DNA from: Hyphomonadaceae bacterium
GTDB taxonomy: Bacteria; Pseudomonadota; Alphaproteobacteria; Caulobacterales; Hyphomonadaceae
Length of the DNA stretch: 64,000 nucleotides
NCBI GenBank assembly: GCA_947474455.1
Contig: CANJIL010000007.1
Location: forward strand, 1-64,000
Direction: 5' to 3'
Shown here: one piece after another, positions 1 to 11,581 of the stretch
How positions within the stretch are numbered: position 1 is the first letter of the stretch
Layout: each line of letters starts with the position of its first letter
Position numbers and translations under genes: made by a program
Notes under the pieces: model-generated
What the model was told of the DNA's origin: nothing
Database searches by the model: none
The model's input: the letters and a program-made list of their open reading frames with translations, nothing else

Positions 1-48
1 CTGCCCAACGCCTCCGCCGTTTGGCTTCCTGCCATTTCAGGATGTGAA

Positions 49-121
49 GAACCGGACGAGATTCGAACTCCCGGAATGCGGATCAACGACCCGCTGCCTT
101 TGACCGCTTGGCGACTGGTTC
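49..121 (-). pseudogene. Degenerate tRNA-like sequence, closest to tRNA-Gln
   Basis: Read on the minus strand from 121 to 49, this 73-base stretch folds as a tRNA: acceptor strand GAACCAG, bases TC, a D-arm GCC...GGC with the conserved GG, an anticodon arm GCGGG-TCGTTGA-TCCGC, a short variable loop, and a T-arm whose loop is TTCGAAT. The D-arm and anticodon stem resemble alphaproteobacterial tRNA-Gln as I remember it. Several points argue against a working tRNA. Base 33 is C instead of U, the acceptor stem has one mismatch, the T-stem has a G-G mismatch and a G-U pair, and the 3' end reads TTCA without an encoded CCA. By position the anticodon would be GTT, an Asn anticodon on a Gln-like body. 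It is probably a decayed duplicate. I see nothing else between 122 and 316. Confidence 0.5.
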
Positions 122-316
122 ACGCGTGCGGCTTCGGCGCCGCTCCCATCACAAAGTGCTGGGCGCGTCGAGCCGCCGTTCAACTCCAATGCGCTTTTGG
201 ACAATCCGACCAAAGATGCCGAGACATCACGCCATTGCTTCCGCTGCCGGACGACTCTCGTCGTTTTCTAAAGAAGTTCGCGGCGCTCTTTCGAAAAGTT
301 GTACCCAGATGAAGTC

Positions 317-1735
317 TCAGATATGCAGCGGCCGCCCATAAGCGGCCAGCACGCTCTCGTGCATCATCTCGCTTAGAGTCGGATGCGGGAACACCGTCTC
401 CATCAGCTCTGCTTCGGTCAGCTCGCCCTGACGCGCGATGCAATAGCCCTGGATCAGCTCAGTCACGCCCTCGCCCGCCATGTGTGCGCCAAGCAGCTCG
501 CCTGTCGTCTCGTCGAAGATCGTTTTCACGATTCCTTCCGGCTCGCCCAGCGCGATCGCCTTGCCGTTCCCGATGAAGGGGAACTTGCCGACCTTGATCT
601 TGCGTCCAGAAACCTTCGCCTTCTCTTCCGTCATGCCGACGCTGGCGACCTGCGGATGCGAATAGGTGCAGCCCGGCACATTCCACGGATCGAACTTGTG
701 GCTCGGGACCCTGCCCGAAATTCCCTCGACGACGATCACGCCCTCATGCATCGCCTTGTGCGCCAGCCACGGCGCTCCGCACACATCGCCGATCGCATAG
801 AGCCCCGGCACGTTCGTCTTGCCCAGCCCATCGACGACGATGTGCGTCTTCTCCACCCTCACGCCCAGCGCCTCGAGCCCAAGATTCTCCACATTGCCGA
901 CAATCCCAACCGCAAGGATCACCTTGTCCGCCTTCAGGGTCTGTGCGCCATCCTTGGTCTGCACTTCCACACTCGCAACGCCCTTGTCGACCTTAAGCGA
1001 CCTCACCTGCGCCGAGGTCAGGAACTTGATTCCCTGCTTGCCCAGCTGTTTCAGCATGAAAGCGGAAATCTCCGCATCCTCCACCGGTAGAATACGATCC
1101 AGCGCCTCCACCACCGTCACCTCGGCGCCAAGCGTGCGATAGAAACTTGCGAACTCGATCCCGATCGCGCCCGATCCGATCACTAGCAGCTGCTTGGGCA
1201 TCTCCTCCGGCACCATCGCCTCGCGATATGCCCATACCACCTTGCCGTCGACCTTCAGCCCGGCGTCCGGAATCTCTCGCGCCCGCGCTCCAGTCGCCAG
1301 CATCACATTCTTGGCGGTGTACCCTCCCTCGCCCCTGCCCTTCTCGACGATCACCTTCGGCGCCGGCGAGCCCTTCTCAAGCCGCGCCGTTCCGTACAGC
1401 ACGTCGATTTTGTGCTTTTTCATTAGGAAGGTGACGCCGTTCGACAGTTGCTTCGCAACGCCACGCGACCGCTTCACGATCGCATCCAGCATGACTTTCG
1501 GATTCTCGACCGAGAACCCATAATCCTTCGCGTGGCTGATGAGATGGAACACCTCGCTCGAACGCAGCAGAGCCTTCGTCGGAATGCATCCCCAGTTGAG
1601 GCAGATGCCGCCCAGTTCCGAGCGTTCGACGATCGCGGTCTTCATCCCGAGCTGTGACGCCCGTATCGCGGCGACATACCCACCAGGGCCTGAGCCCACG
1701 ATGATAAGGTCATAGGAAGCTTTGGCGTCAGCCAT
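317..1735 (-). CDS. lpd: Dihydrolipoyl dehydrogenase (E3)
   Basis: This flavoprotein reoxidises dihydrolipoamide on E2 and passes electrons to NAD+. In this context it serves the pyruvate dehydrogenase complex, though E3 can also serve 2-oxoglutarate dehydrogenase. The 472 residues are the usual length. An FAD-binding GSGPGG motif lies at residues 14-19. The redox disulfide is visible as GGICLNWGC, with Cys45 and Cys50. A second Rossmann glycine motif (VIGSGAIG) lies mid-protein, and the catalytic His-Glu region HPTLSEMMHE is near the C-terminus. It is the last gene of the pdhA-pdhB-pdhC cluster, and a small gene separates it from pdhC. Confidence 0.97.
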   Translation of the reverse strand: MADAKASYDLIIVGSGPGGYVAAIRASQLGMKTAIVERSELGGICLNWGCIPTKALLRSSEVFHLISHAKDYGFSVENPKVMLDAIVKRSRGVAKQLSNGVTFLMKKHKIDVLYGTARLEKGSPAPKVIVEKGRGEGGYTAKNVMLATGARAREIPDAGLKVDGKVVWAYREAMVPEEMPKQLLVIGSGAIGIEFASFYRTLGAEVTVVEALDRILPVEDAEISAFMLKQLGKQGIKFLTSAQVRSLKVDKGVASVEVQTKDGAQTLKADKVILAVGIVGNVENLGLEALGVRVEKTHIVVDGLGKTNVPGLYAIGDVCGAPWLAHKAMHEGVIVVEGISGRVPSHKFDPWNVPGCTYSHPQVASVGMTEEKAKVSGRKIKVGKFPFIGNGKAIALGEPEGIVKTIFDETTGELLGAHMAGEGVTELIQGYCIARQGELTEAELMETVFPHPTLSEMMHESVLAAYGRPLHI

Positions 1736-1744
1736 TCAACATGC

Positions 1745-2110
1745 TCACGATTTGCGGTTCTTGAGTTCAGTCCAAGCCGCCTGTGCAGCGGCGGCGTTCT
1801 TCTCGGTGCTCTCGGACAGTTCCACCGTACAGACATACTCTTCTGGCGTGTCTCTTTCGGCTGCCACGATGCTGTCAGCCGCGGCGCCAGCCTGCGTCAG
1901 CAACGCCTCCGAGGCGCCCGTCGCCTTGAGATCGGCGATGAACGCTGTTTTGACAGCTATGCACACTTGGTCGCACTTCGCGCCCCATAGCTCACGATAG
2001 GTCAGCGGCTCGATGATCGGTTGGATGTCGGCCATGGTGAGATGCGCTCCCATCCCGGCCTGCGGTGCGGAGCACGCCAGTCCGAAGCAGAAACCTGTTG
2101 CGACTCTCAC
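1745..2110 (-). CDS. Small protein of unknown function inside the pdh operon
   Basis: I do not recognise this gene. The start chosen is GTG at 2110, whose GTGA overlaps the pdhC stop by 4 bases, the same coupling used by the genes upstream; this gives 121 residues. A start at an internal ATG (MGAHL or MADIQ) is also possible. With the GTG start, the N-terminus ([19 protein letters not shown]) is hydrophobic and could be a short export signal or poor lipobox, but that is weak. The mature part has a CDQVC pair and another Cys in EYVCTVE, and ends in an Ala-rich, charged helix-like stretch. It lies 9 bases before lpd, so it is very probably cotranscribed with the pyruvate dehydrogenase genes. 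Confidence 0.6.
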   Translation of the reverse strand: MRVATGFCFGLACSAPQAGMGAHLTMADIQPIIEPLTYRELWGAKCDQVCIAVKTAFIADLKATGASEALLTQAGAAADSIVAAERDTPEEYVCTVELSESTEKNAAAAQAAWTELKNRKS

Positions 2111-3429
2111 AGCAGCATCGCTTCCGGCGTCTCGACGAACTGCTTGAAGGTCTGCAGCCAGCGTGCGCCCGTCGCACCATCGACGACGCGGTGATCGCAC
2201 GTGAGCGTCACCGTCATCACCGTGGCAACTTCGACATTTGAGCCTCGCACAACCGCACGCTTTTCTCCCGCGCCGACCGACAGGATCATGCCTTCCGGCG
2301 GATTGATGATCGAGGCGAACGACCGGATGCCGAACATCCCGAGGTTCGAGATCGAGAAGGTGCCGCCCATATATTCCTGCGGCTTCAGCTTCTTGTCCCG
2401 CGCCCGCGCCGCCAGATCTTTCATCTCCGCCGCAATCTGCGCCAGGCCCTTCGTCTGGGCGTCGCGCACCACTGGCGTGATGAGCCCGCCCGGAATGGCA
2501 ACAGCTACCGAGACGTGCGCCGCCTTGTGCTGTGCAATACCCTTGTCGCTGAAGCTGGCGTTGGCGTCCGGATGCGCCATCAACGCCATCGCGCTCGCTT
2601 TGATCAGCATGTCGTTGACCGACACCTTCACGCCGGCCTTCTCGCCCGCCTCGTTGATGCGCACCCGCGCTGACAGCAGATGGTCGATTTCAAGATCGAT
2701 CGTGAGCGGAAAGTGCGGCACCTGCATGAACGACTGCGTCAGCCGCCGCGCCGTAACCTTGCGCACACCATCAAGAGGAATCAGGTCGTAGCTGTCCGGC
2801 GCATAAATCCGGTCATCCAGTACCGCCGGTTCGATAAGGCTTGTGACGCCGCCGCCAACCGCCGGCGCCGGCTTCGCGGCACCGTCCTTCGGCGCTTTCA
2901 GAACGTCGCTCTTGATGATCCGCCCATGCGGTCCCGAGCCTTTGAGCGCGAGAAGATCAATGCCTTCCATTTTGGCGAGCCGCTTCGCCAGCGGCGATGC
3001 GTTCACGCGTTGTCCACTCCCTGCGGCAACCGCCGGGGATGGTTGATTGGCCCGGGCAGGCGAGGATGCAGAGCTCGCAGCTGCTGCCGGAGCAGCAGGT
3101 GGCGCCGCCTTGACGGCCGTTGCCGCCAAAGGGGCCTTGGCCGTCTCGGCCTTCGCGCCACCGCCATTCTTCGCAGGCGCCTCGCCCTCTCCGGTAAGCT
3201 CCGCGATCACTGCGTTGACCTTCACGCCTTGCGCGCCTTCCTCAACCAGAAGCCTGGTGACGGTGCCCTCATCAACCGCCTCGACCTCCATCGTCGCCTT
3301 GTCGGTCTCGATCTCGGCAATAATGTCGCCCGGCTTGATCCTGTCGCCGACCTTCATATGCCACTTGGCAAGGTTCCCCTCCTCCATAGTGGGCGACAGC
3401 GCAGGCATGGTGATTGAGATCGCCATCAT
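2107..3429 (-). CDS. pdhC: Dihydrolipoamide acetyltransferase (pyruvate dehydrogenase E2)
   Basis: This is the E2 core of the complex, transferring acetyl groups from lipoamide to CoA. The start is set at the ATG whose ATGA overlaps the pdhB stop; an ATG follows directly. An N-terminal lipoyl domain has the modified Lys in ETDKATME (about residue 44). An Ala/Pro-rich linker follows, then a peripheral subunit-binding domain ([13 protein letters not shown]...GPHGRI) around residues 145-185, and the acyltransferase domain ending with the catalytic DHRVVDGA motif. The length (about 440 residues) fits the family. Its position between E1-beta and E3 makes pyruvate, not 2-oxoglutarate, the substrate. 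Confidence 0.96.
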   Translation of the reverse strand: MMAISITMPALSPTMEEGNLAKWHMKVGDRIKPGDIIAEIETDKATMEVEAVDEGTVTRLLVEEGAQGVKVNAVIAELTGEGEAPAKNGGGAKAETAKAPLAATAVKAAPPAAPAAAASSASSPARANQPSPAVAAGSGQRVNASPLAKRLAKMEGIDLLALKGSGPHGRIIKSDVLKAPKDGAAKPAPAVGGGVTSLIEPAVLDDRIYAPDSYDLIPLDGVRKVTARRLTQSFMQVPHFPLTIDLEIDHLLSARVRINEAGEKAGVKVSVNDMLIKASAMALMAHPDANASFSDKGIAQHKAAHVSVAVAIPGGLITPVVRDAQTKGLAQIAAEMKDLAARARDKKLKPQEYMGGTFSISNLGMFGIRSFASIINPPEGMILSVGAGEKRAVVRGSNVEVATVMTVTLTCDHRVVDGATGARWLQTFKQFVETPEAMLL

Positions 3430-4871
3430 TCCTGCTCCACGTAGCAAACCTTCTTCGCCGCCGCGACGATGTCAGCCGAATGCGGCAGCGACAGCTTTTC
3501 GAGGTTGGCGGCATACGGCAGCGGCACGTCTTTCTGAGCAACGCGCATGGGCGGCGCATCGAGAAAGTCGAACGCATGCTCGGTCACCGCCGCAGCGATC
3601 TCGGCGCCAACGCCAAAGAAGCGCCAGCCCTCTTCGCAGCAAACAATGCGGTTGGTCTTCTTGACACTCTCGATCACCGTCGCCGTATCGAGAGGGCGCA
3701 ACGTGCGCAGGTCGATCACCTCCGCTTCGATGCCGATTCCCGCCAGTTCCTCCGCCGCATCCAGCGCGAACTTGACCATTCGCGAATGCGCCACCAGCGT
3801 GACGTCCGTACCCGCGCGCCGGATCCGCGCCTTGCCGATCGGCAGCACGAAATCCTCAACCTGCGGCACGTCGAACTCAACGCCATACATCAGCTCGTGC
3901 TCGAGGAAGACAACCGGGTTTGGATCGCGGATGGCGGCTTTCAACAGACCCTTGGCATCAGATGCATCGTAAGGCGCGATCACTTTGAGCCCCGGGATCT
4001 GGCCATACCACGCAGAGAAGTCCTGACTATGCTGCGCGCCGACACGCGACGCCGCGCCATTCGGCCCGCGGAACACTATTGCGCAACCCATTTGGCCGCC
4101 CGACATGTAGAGCGTCTTGGCCGCCGAGTTGATGATGTGGTCGATGGCCTGCATCGCGAAGTTGAATGTCATGAACTCCACGATCGGCTTTAGCCCGCCA
4201 AACGCTGCGCCCACGCCGAGACCCGCAAAGCCATACTCCGTGATTGGCGTATCGATCACCCGCCGGTCGCCGAACTCCTCCAGCAACCCGCGCGAAACTT
4301 TGTACGCGCCCTGATACTGTCCGACCTCCTCGCCCATCAGGAACACGGTCTCGTCGCGCCGCATCTCTTCTGCGATCGCGTCGCGCAGAGCATCCCTAAC
4401 GGTTGTTTTGGCGTAGGTCACGCCTTCAGGCAGCGCAGGATCGTGCAGCCCTTCGGTTGCGGCGATCTTCTGTTCCGGCGCACGCAGGCGATGCCCATCA
4501 TTCCGCACCTTCTGCTCGGCCGGCGCTTCATCAGGCTTTCCGCCCGCCGTGTCTGCATTGCCATCGGCCCGTGTCTGCACCTCGACTTCCTTCGCCGTCC
4601 TGCCCTTGCCGTTGGCTTTCGGCGCGCCTTCTCCTTCGCCATTCAGGACGGCGATCAGCGCGTTGACCTTCACGCCTTCCGTCCCCGCAGGAATGACAAG
4701 CTGCGAGATGACCCCCTCATCGACCGCCTCGACTTCCATCGTAGCCTTGTCGGTCTCGATCTCGGCGATCACATCGCCGGGCTTCACGGTATCGCCTTCG
4801 TTCACCAGCCACTTGGCCAGCTTGCCCTCTTCCATCGTGGGCGAAAGCGCAGGCATCAGAATGTCGGTCAT
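3426..4871 (-). CDS. pdhB: Pyruvate dehydrogenase E1 beta subunit with lipoyl domain
   Basis: This is the beta subunit of the thiamine-diphosphate-dependent E1 component. From the ATG at 4871, which overlaps the pdhA stop by ATGA, it has 481 residues. The N-terminal 80 residues are a lipoyl domain with Lys42 in ETDKATME. A charged, Gly/Ala-rich linker of about 70 residues follows, then the transketolase pyrimidine-binding domain ([14 protein letters not shown]) and the C-terminal transketolase domain. A lipoyl domain on E1-beta is known in alphaproteobacteria, so this architecture is expected. The long linker presumably lets the lipoyl arm swing between active sites. Confidence 0.96.
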   Translation of the reverse strand: MTDILMPALSPTMEEGKLAKWLVNEGDTVKPGDVIAEIETDKATMEVEAVDEGVISQLVIPAGTEGVKVNALIAVLNGEGEGAPKANGKGRTAKEVEVQTRADGNADTAGGKPDEAPAEQKVRNDGHRLRAPEQKIAATEGLHDPALPEGVTYAKTTVRDALRDAIAEEMRRDETVFLMGEEVGQYQGAYKVSRGLLEEFGDRRVIDTPITEYGFAGLGVGAAFGGLKPIVEFMTFNFAMQAIDHIINSAAKTLYMSGGQMGCAIVFRGPNGAASRVGAQHSQDFSAWYGQIPGLKVIAPYDASDAKGLLKAAIRDPNPVVFLEHELMYGVEFDVPQVEDFVLPIGKARIRRAGTDVTLVAHSRMVKFALDAAEELAGIGIEAEVIDLRTLRPLDTATVIESVKKTNRIVCCEEGWRFFGVGAEIAAAVTEHAFDFLDAPPMRVAQKDVPLPYAANLEKLSLPHSADIVAAAKKVCYVEQE

Positions 4872-5887
4872 GAACAGCGCGACTCCACCAGCACATCGGT
4901 CCAAAGCTCGGCGGGATCCGGCTCCGGGCTTTCCTGGGCGAACTGCGCCGAGTCGTTTACGATCTCACGCACTTCCGCTTCGATCTTCTTGAGGCTTTCT
5001 TCCGTCGCATGCCCGGCTTCGATCAGCCTCTTCTTCAGCATCTCGATCGGATCGTGATGCTCCCGCATCTCCTGCACCTCTTCCCGCGTGCGATATTTCG
5101 CCGGGTCAGACATTGAGTGGCCGCGATAGCGGTACGTTTTCATCTCGAGAATACACGGCCCCTCGCCATCACGCGCCCGGGCCACGGCCTTGGCCGCCGC
5201 CTTGCGCACCGCCAGCACATCCATCCCGTCCACTTCTTCGCCCGGAATCTCGAACGAGATCCCGCGCTTGAACAGCTCGGTCTCCGCCGACGCTCGCGCG
5301 ATCGACGTCCCCATGGCGTACTGATTGTTCTCGATCACATAGACGACCGGCAGCTTCCACAGAGACGCCATGTTGAACGCCTCATAGACCTGCCCCTGGT
5401 TTGAGGCGCCGTCGCCGAAGTAAGCGATGCAAACCGCATCCGATCCCTTGTACTTGTTCGAGAACGCCAGCCCCGTCCCGATCGGCACCTGCGCGCCGAC
5501 AATCCCGTGGCCGCCATAGAAGTTCTTCTCGCGGCTAAACATGTGCATCGAGCCGCCCTTGCCGCGGCTGTAGCCGCCCTCGCGGCCGGTCAACTCCGCC
5601 ATCACGCCGCGTGCCGTCATGCCGGTCGCAAGCATGTGCCCGTGGTCACGATAGCCCGTGATCACCTGGTCATCCGGATCGAGCACCGACTGCACGCCGA
5701 CGACCACAGCCTCCTGCCCGATATAGAGATGGCAAAATCCCGCGATCAGTCCCATGCCGTAGAGCTGTCCCGCCTTTTCCTCGAATCGGCGGATTAACAG
5801 CATGTCCCTGTAGAAGCCGATCAGATCCGTCTTCTGCGACTCCGTTACCGGCTTCCTCGATTTAGCGACGGCCTTTTTTGCTGCCAT
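4868..5887 (-). CDS. pdhA: Pyruvate dehydrogenase E1 alpha subunit
   Basis: This subunit binds thiamine diphosphate and decarboxylates pyruvate together with PdhB. The 339-residue length is normal. The cofactor motif [15 protein letters not shown] is present, followed about 20 residues later by [10 protein letters not shown]. The motif [15 protein letters not shown], typical of E1 alpha and containing the region phosphorylated in mitochondrial homologues, is also visible. It is the first gene of the pdh cluster and is separated by about 100 bases from the ftsB-like gene upstream. No clear promoter could be read in that gap. Confidence 0.97.
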   Translation of the reverse strand: MAAKKAVAKSRKPVTESQKTDLIGFYRDMLLIRRFEEKAGQLYGMGLIAGFCHLYIGQEAVVVGVQSVLDPDDQVITGYRDHGHMLATGMTARGVMAELTGREGGYSRGKGGSMHMFSREKNFYGGHGIVGAQVPIGTGLAFSNKYKGSDAVCIAYFGDGASNQGQVYEAFNMASLWKLPVVYVIENNQYAMGTSIARASAETELFKRGISFEIPGEEVDGMDVLAVRKAAAKAVARARDGEGPCILEMKTYRYRGHSMSDPAKYRTREEVQEMREHHDPIEMLKKRLIEAGHATEESLKKIEAEVREIVNDSAQFAQESPEPDPAELWTDVLVESRCS

Positions 5888-5995
5888 GGTGCAGTTGGTT
5901 CCCTTTGCCTACCCGGTAGTTAGGGACGAAGCGATCATCGTCCCACGCTTATCGCGAGATCGGATGGCCTCTTCCACACCTAATTCGGGAAAGGA

Positions 5996-6298
5996 TCAGC
6001 GTACCGCGACAAGAAGCTCGTCAGGACGGACAAATGACAGTTTTGTACGCGCGATCTCCTCGACATAGTCGAGGTCCATCGTTCTATCTCGCAGGCGCAC
6101 AAGAGACGCTTCGAGCGTCGCCTTCTCCGCCTTGAGACGCTCAAGGTCAGCCGTGAGCCGGGCTTCCTTGTTCTGCAGCTCGGTCCATGCGGCAAGCCCC
6201 TGCTCACCTGCCAGTGCGTGATAGGAGAAATAGAGGATAAGCGCGCCAATCGCGCCGGGCAGAAGAATGGCCTTTGCCGTCTTCAGTACCGCTTCCAT
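5996..6298 (-). CDS. ftsB: FtsB/DivIC-family septum protein
   Basis: This is a small bitopic membrane protein of the cell-division type, which in other bacteria links FtsL and FtsQ at the septum. The start is the ATG at 6298, giving 100 residues; the longer frame begins with TTG and adds four residues. One membrane segment lies around residues 10-30 (AILLPGAIGALILYFSYHAL), followed by a coiled coil of about 40 residues rich in Leu, Glu and Lys, and a short C-terminal globular tail. The family call rests on size, topology and position: this gene is commonly found between eno and pdhA in alphaproteobacteria. Confidence 0.82.
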   Translation of the reverse strand: MEAVLKTAKAILLPGAIGALILYFSYHALAGEQGLAAWTELQNKEARLTADLERLKAEKATLEASLVRLRDRTMDLDYVEEIARTKLSFVRPDELLVAVR

Positions 6299-6460
6299 AC
6301 CCTGCCTCAAACCTCCAGACGCACCCTAACTGAACGGCCAGACCTGACCGCGACACGGTTAACGAGGCATGAACTACGTGGTGTTCCGCTGTTATTGCGG
6401 GATTTCACGCGTCGGGCCCATCCATTGCATTTCGCTCTCAAAGCGACTGCGAGGTCGTAT

Positions 6461-7376
6461 ATGACACATCCAGTTGAATCGAGTGTGACCGCCGGCGACG
6501 TCCTGACTGCGCCGAAGATAGTCGAGCATGGCATTCCGAGCTGCCTCGCCTCTGACGAAGCGCTTATCCACATCCTTGACCGCTATCCGGGTGTGCTGTT
6601 CTACATCAATTGCTACGACTTCGGCGGCGGACGCACAGGTATCGCGAACCACGGGCACACGCGGCCGCGCAGTTGGCCGCACGGTCCTGAACGCCGTCAA
6701 GGCGGGCCGGCTTTGGGTCAACCTTCGCTTTTGCGAAGAAGTCCATCCTGGCCTTTGGGCCTAGCTTCAGCGTGCATTTTCGCAACGAGCTCGGCAACTT
6801 TGCAGCGCCGGCGCCCGGAAAATGACCAGCCAGCTGATCCTGTCCTTCCCGAATACTCGCGTTCCTTTCCACGTCGTCGCCGCCGGCGTCGTCCTGTTCC
6901 ATCTGCGGCGTAAAGCGTATGTGGGTCTACCCAAACACCGAAGCTTTCCCGCCGCAGACTGCCCCGGAGAGGGTGATCATGCGCGCGACCACGGAAGAGC
7001 TGACCTACAGCCGCATCATGGACGGCGCCGCATGGCGCTTCGACGTGGTCCCCGGCGAAGCCATCACCTGGCCACTCCCAGCGCCCCACCGAGTCGAGAA
7101 TCAGGAAGCGCTCTGCGTCTCCCTCTCCATGGACTACAAGGCCTGGGGCTCCCGCATCACCACGGGCGCCCACCGCGCCAACGGCGTCTGCCGCCGCTGG
7201 GCCAAAAGATTAGGCCGATGGCAAAAACAGGATGGGCCGCGCGCACCCTCCTCTGGGCCGCCTCCCTCGCCTTCGCCTGGCTCAACCTCATGAAGAACAA
7301 CATCAAGGACTTCGAACGTACTTTCGACGTCGCCGACGCCACCGTCGTCGTGTACGGCGAAAGGGAAGCTGCGTAA
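6461..7376 (+). pseudogene. Cupin/JmjC-like protein gene with multiple frameshifts
   Basis: No single frame is open, but pieces of one protein can be joined across frames in order. Frame two runs from MTHPVESSV at 6461 to ILDRYPGVLFYINCYDFGGG. The next frame gives AVGRTVLNAVKAGRLWVNLR (about 6640-6730). The following frame gives FAKKSILAFGPSFSVHF (6730-6818). Then come SQLILSFPNTRVPFH and GVVLFHLR (6825-6905), then MWVYPNTEAF through GAHRANGV (6919-7200), and finally KTGWAARTLLWAASL to the stop at 7374. That is five frame changes. The core, with a beta-strand VVLFHLR...WVYPN region and a later APHRVEN, resembles cupin-like (JmjC-type) proteins of alphaproteobacteria. The gene looks inactivated. 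It faces opposite to both neighbours. Confidence 0.75.
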
Positions 7377-7427
7377 GCGCCACAGCGTGTTGAGCAAAAA
7401 AGCGAGAAGCGCCCAGAGGCCCACGCG

Positions 7428-7459
7428 GCATTCTGGATCCCTACCTCCCCCGGGAATGC
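7428..7459. repeat. Short inverted repeat, possible dispersed intergenic repeat
   Basis: Arms GCATTC (7428-7433) and GAATGC (7454-7459) enclose a G/C-rich centre containing GGATCCCTACCTCCCCCG. On the minus strand one frame reads IPGGGRDPEC, a pattern similar to the remnant peptides read through dispersed intergenic repeats in many proteobacteria. Only one copy is visible here, so membership of a repeat family is an inference. It lies about 100 bases downstream of eno, between eno and the pseudogene, and may contribute to RNA 3' end stability. Confidence 0.3.
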
Positions 7460-7555
7460 GTGTCAAAATCACGCCCGAAACGCAAACGCGGCCGCCTAAG
7501 TGACCGCGTTCCGATTCCCACGCTCAAGCCCGTACTCACCTGCGGGAACGCGCAC

Positions 7556-8860
<1,305 letters not shown>

Positions 8861-8945
8861 TCACGCCCGCAGGACCCGTTCCCAGAGGCGAAAAGCGTGC
8901 CTGCTATGTCTTGAACCGCCCTCACTTGCAATGCGGTGGCCAGCC

Positions 8946-8974
8946 CAAAAGCAAACGGCCGCAGAAGCGGCCGT
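8946..8974 (-). terminator. Rho-independent terminator downstream of rpmF
   Basis: Perfect 8-base arms ACGGCCGC (8955-8962) and GCGGCCGT (8967-8974) enclose the loop AGAA. On the minus strand the hairpin is followed by TTTGCTTTTG. It begins about 30 bases after the rpmF stop, the expected place for the end of that transcript, and separates rpmF from eno. Confidence 0.75.
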
Positions 8975-9004
8975 CGCTGGATCGACTTGCCGGAAAGGGC
9001 AGGA

Positions 9005-9190
9005 CTACTCTTCGTCCTTGGCCTTCAGGACCTGCTTGCCACGATACAGGCCTGTTTTCGGGTCGACGTGGTGGGGGCGACGCAGCTCGCCCGATTCTTT
9101 GTCTTCCACGTAAGTGGAGCCTGGCAAACGATCATGCGACCGTCGCATGCCGCGCTTGGAGGGAGATGTCTTGCGCTTAGGGACGGCCAT
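9005..9190 (-). CDS. rpmF: 50S ribosomal protein L32
   Basis: This is a small basic protein of the large ribosomal subunit, 61 residues long. The N-terminus [19 protein letters not shown] is the recognisable L32 signature. The form lacks the Cys pairs of zinc-binding L32, as is usual for alphaproteobacteria, and has [16 protein letters not shown] in the second half. It is a single gene between pyrG and eno with hairpins on both sides. Confidence 0.96.
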   Translation of the reverse strand: MAVPKRKTSPSKRGMRRSHDRLPGSTYVEDKESGELRRPHHVDPKTGLYRGKQVLKAKDEE

Positions 9191-9218
9191 GATTGCCTCG
9201 GAATCGGCAGAAAACGTA

Positions 9219-9239
9219 TGAAAACGGGCCCTGCCCGTT
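9219..9239 (-). terminator. Probable terminator downstream of pyrG
   Basis: Arms AACGGGC (9223-9229) and GCCCGTT (9233-9239) close a 3-base loop. On the minus strand the second arm ends in GTTTTC. It lies about 50 bases after the pyrG stop and about 30 bases before the rpmF start. The T run is short, so partial read-through into rpmF is possible. Confidence 0.5.
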
Positions 9240-9289
9240 CTTGCGAGCGGGCCTAATACGCTGTCTGGCGCAGGCTCGCAAGACGGGCG

Positions 9290-10972
<1,683 letters not shown>

Positions 10973-10985
10973 TTAGTTCGGGCGA

Positions 10986-11480
10986 CTAATTGTTCGATCC
11001 ACCGTTTTTCGGCGCGGGGGCCGGGGCAGTGGGTGGTGTTGTCGCAGGCGCCGGAGCGGCCGGAGCAGGCGTGGTAGTCGTCGTGGCCGGGGCCGGCGCG
11101 GAGCTGGCAGGCGCCAGAGGATCGATTGCCGGAGCTGGCGCAGGCGCGGCCGGGGCGGTGGTGGTCGCCGGCGCTGGTGTGGTGGGCTGAGGGCGGAACG
11201 GATCGACCGGAGCTTGGCGCTGCTGCTGTTGCTCAAGCACGCTGGGGGCGCTGTTTGCCTCGTTGTTGAGACGCGTCATCGTGATGCTGGTGACGAAGAA
11301 GACGGCCGCCAGAACCATGGTCGCCTTGACCAGCACGCCCGCCGCGCCGCGGCCAGAGATGACGCCGCCCGTACCGCCGCCGCCCATGCCGAGGGCCCCG
11401 CCCTCGGACCTCTGGAGCATAACCGCAACCACGAGTGCGACGCATGCGATCATGTGGATGGTAAGCAGGACAGAAAGCAT
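10986..11480 (-). CDS. secG: Preprotein translocase subunit SecG with long Pro/Ala-rich tail
   Basis: This is an inner-membrane subunit of SecYEG that aids protein export. The first 75 residues are the conserved part: two membrane helices (residues about 1-22 and 52-72) and the RSEGGALGMGGG stretch between them. The remaining 90 residues are a low-complexity tail of Pro, Ala and Thr with a QQQQ run, ending in KNGGSNN. SecG is usually 75-130 residues, so this tail is long, but Pro/Ala-rich tails on SecG are seen in other alphaproteobacteria. It lies between tpiA and pyrG. Confidence 0.92.
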   Translation of the reverse strand: MLSVLLTIHMIACVALVVAVMLQRSEGGALGMGGGGTGGVISGRGAAGVLVKATMVLAAVFFVTSITMTRLNNEANSAPSVLEQQQQRQAPVDPFRPQPTTPAPATTTAPAAPAPAPAIDPLAPASSAPAPATTTTTPAPAAPAPATTPPTAPAPAPKNGGSNN

Positions 11481-11581
11481 GCGAGGGCCGCCAGTGTGAA
11501 TTCAACCGCGTCAAAGCACGTTGGCGGGGTGCGGCCAAGCCCCCTGTCAGCTTTTCATATGGGTTCGGGCTCGACGCGGCT

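Noticed and set aside
3426-4871. Lipoyl domain on pyruvate dehydrogenase E1-beta as a novel fusion
   Set aside because: This architecture is known and widespread in alphaproteobacteria, so it is not a finding.
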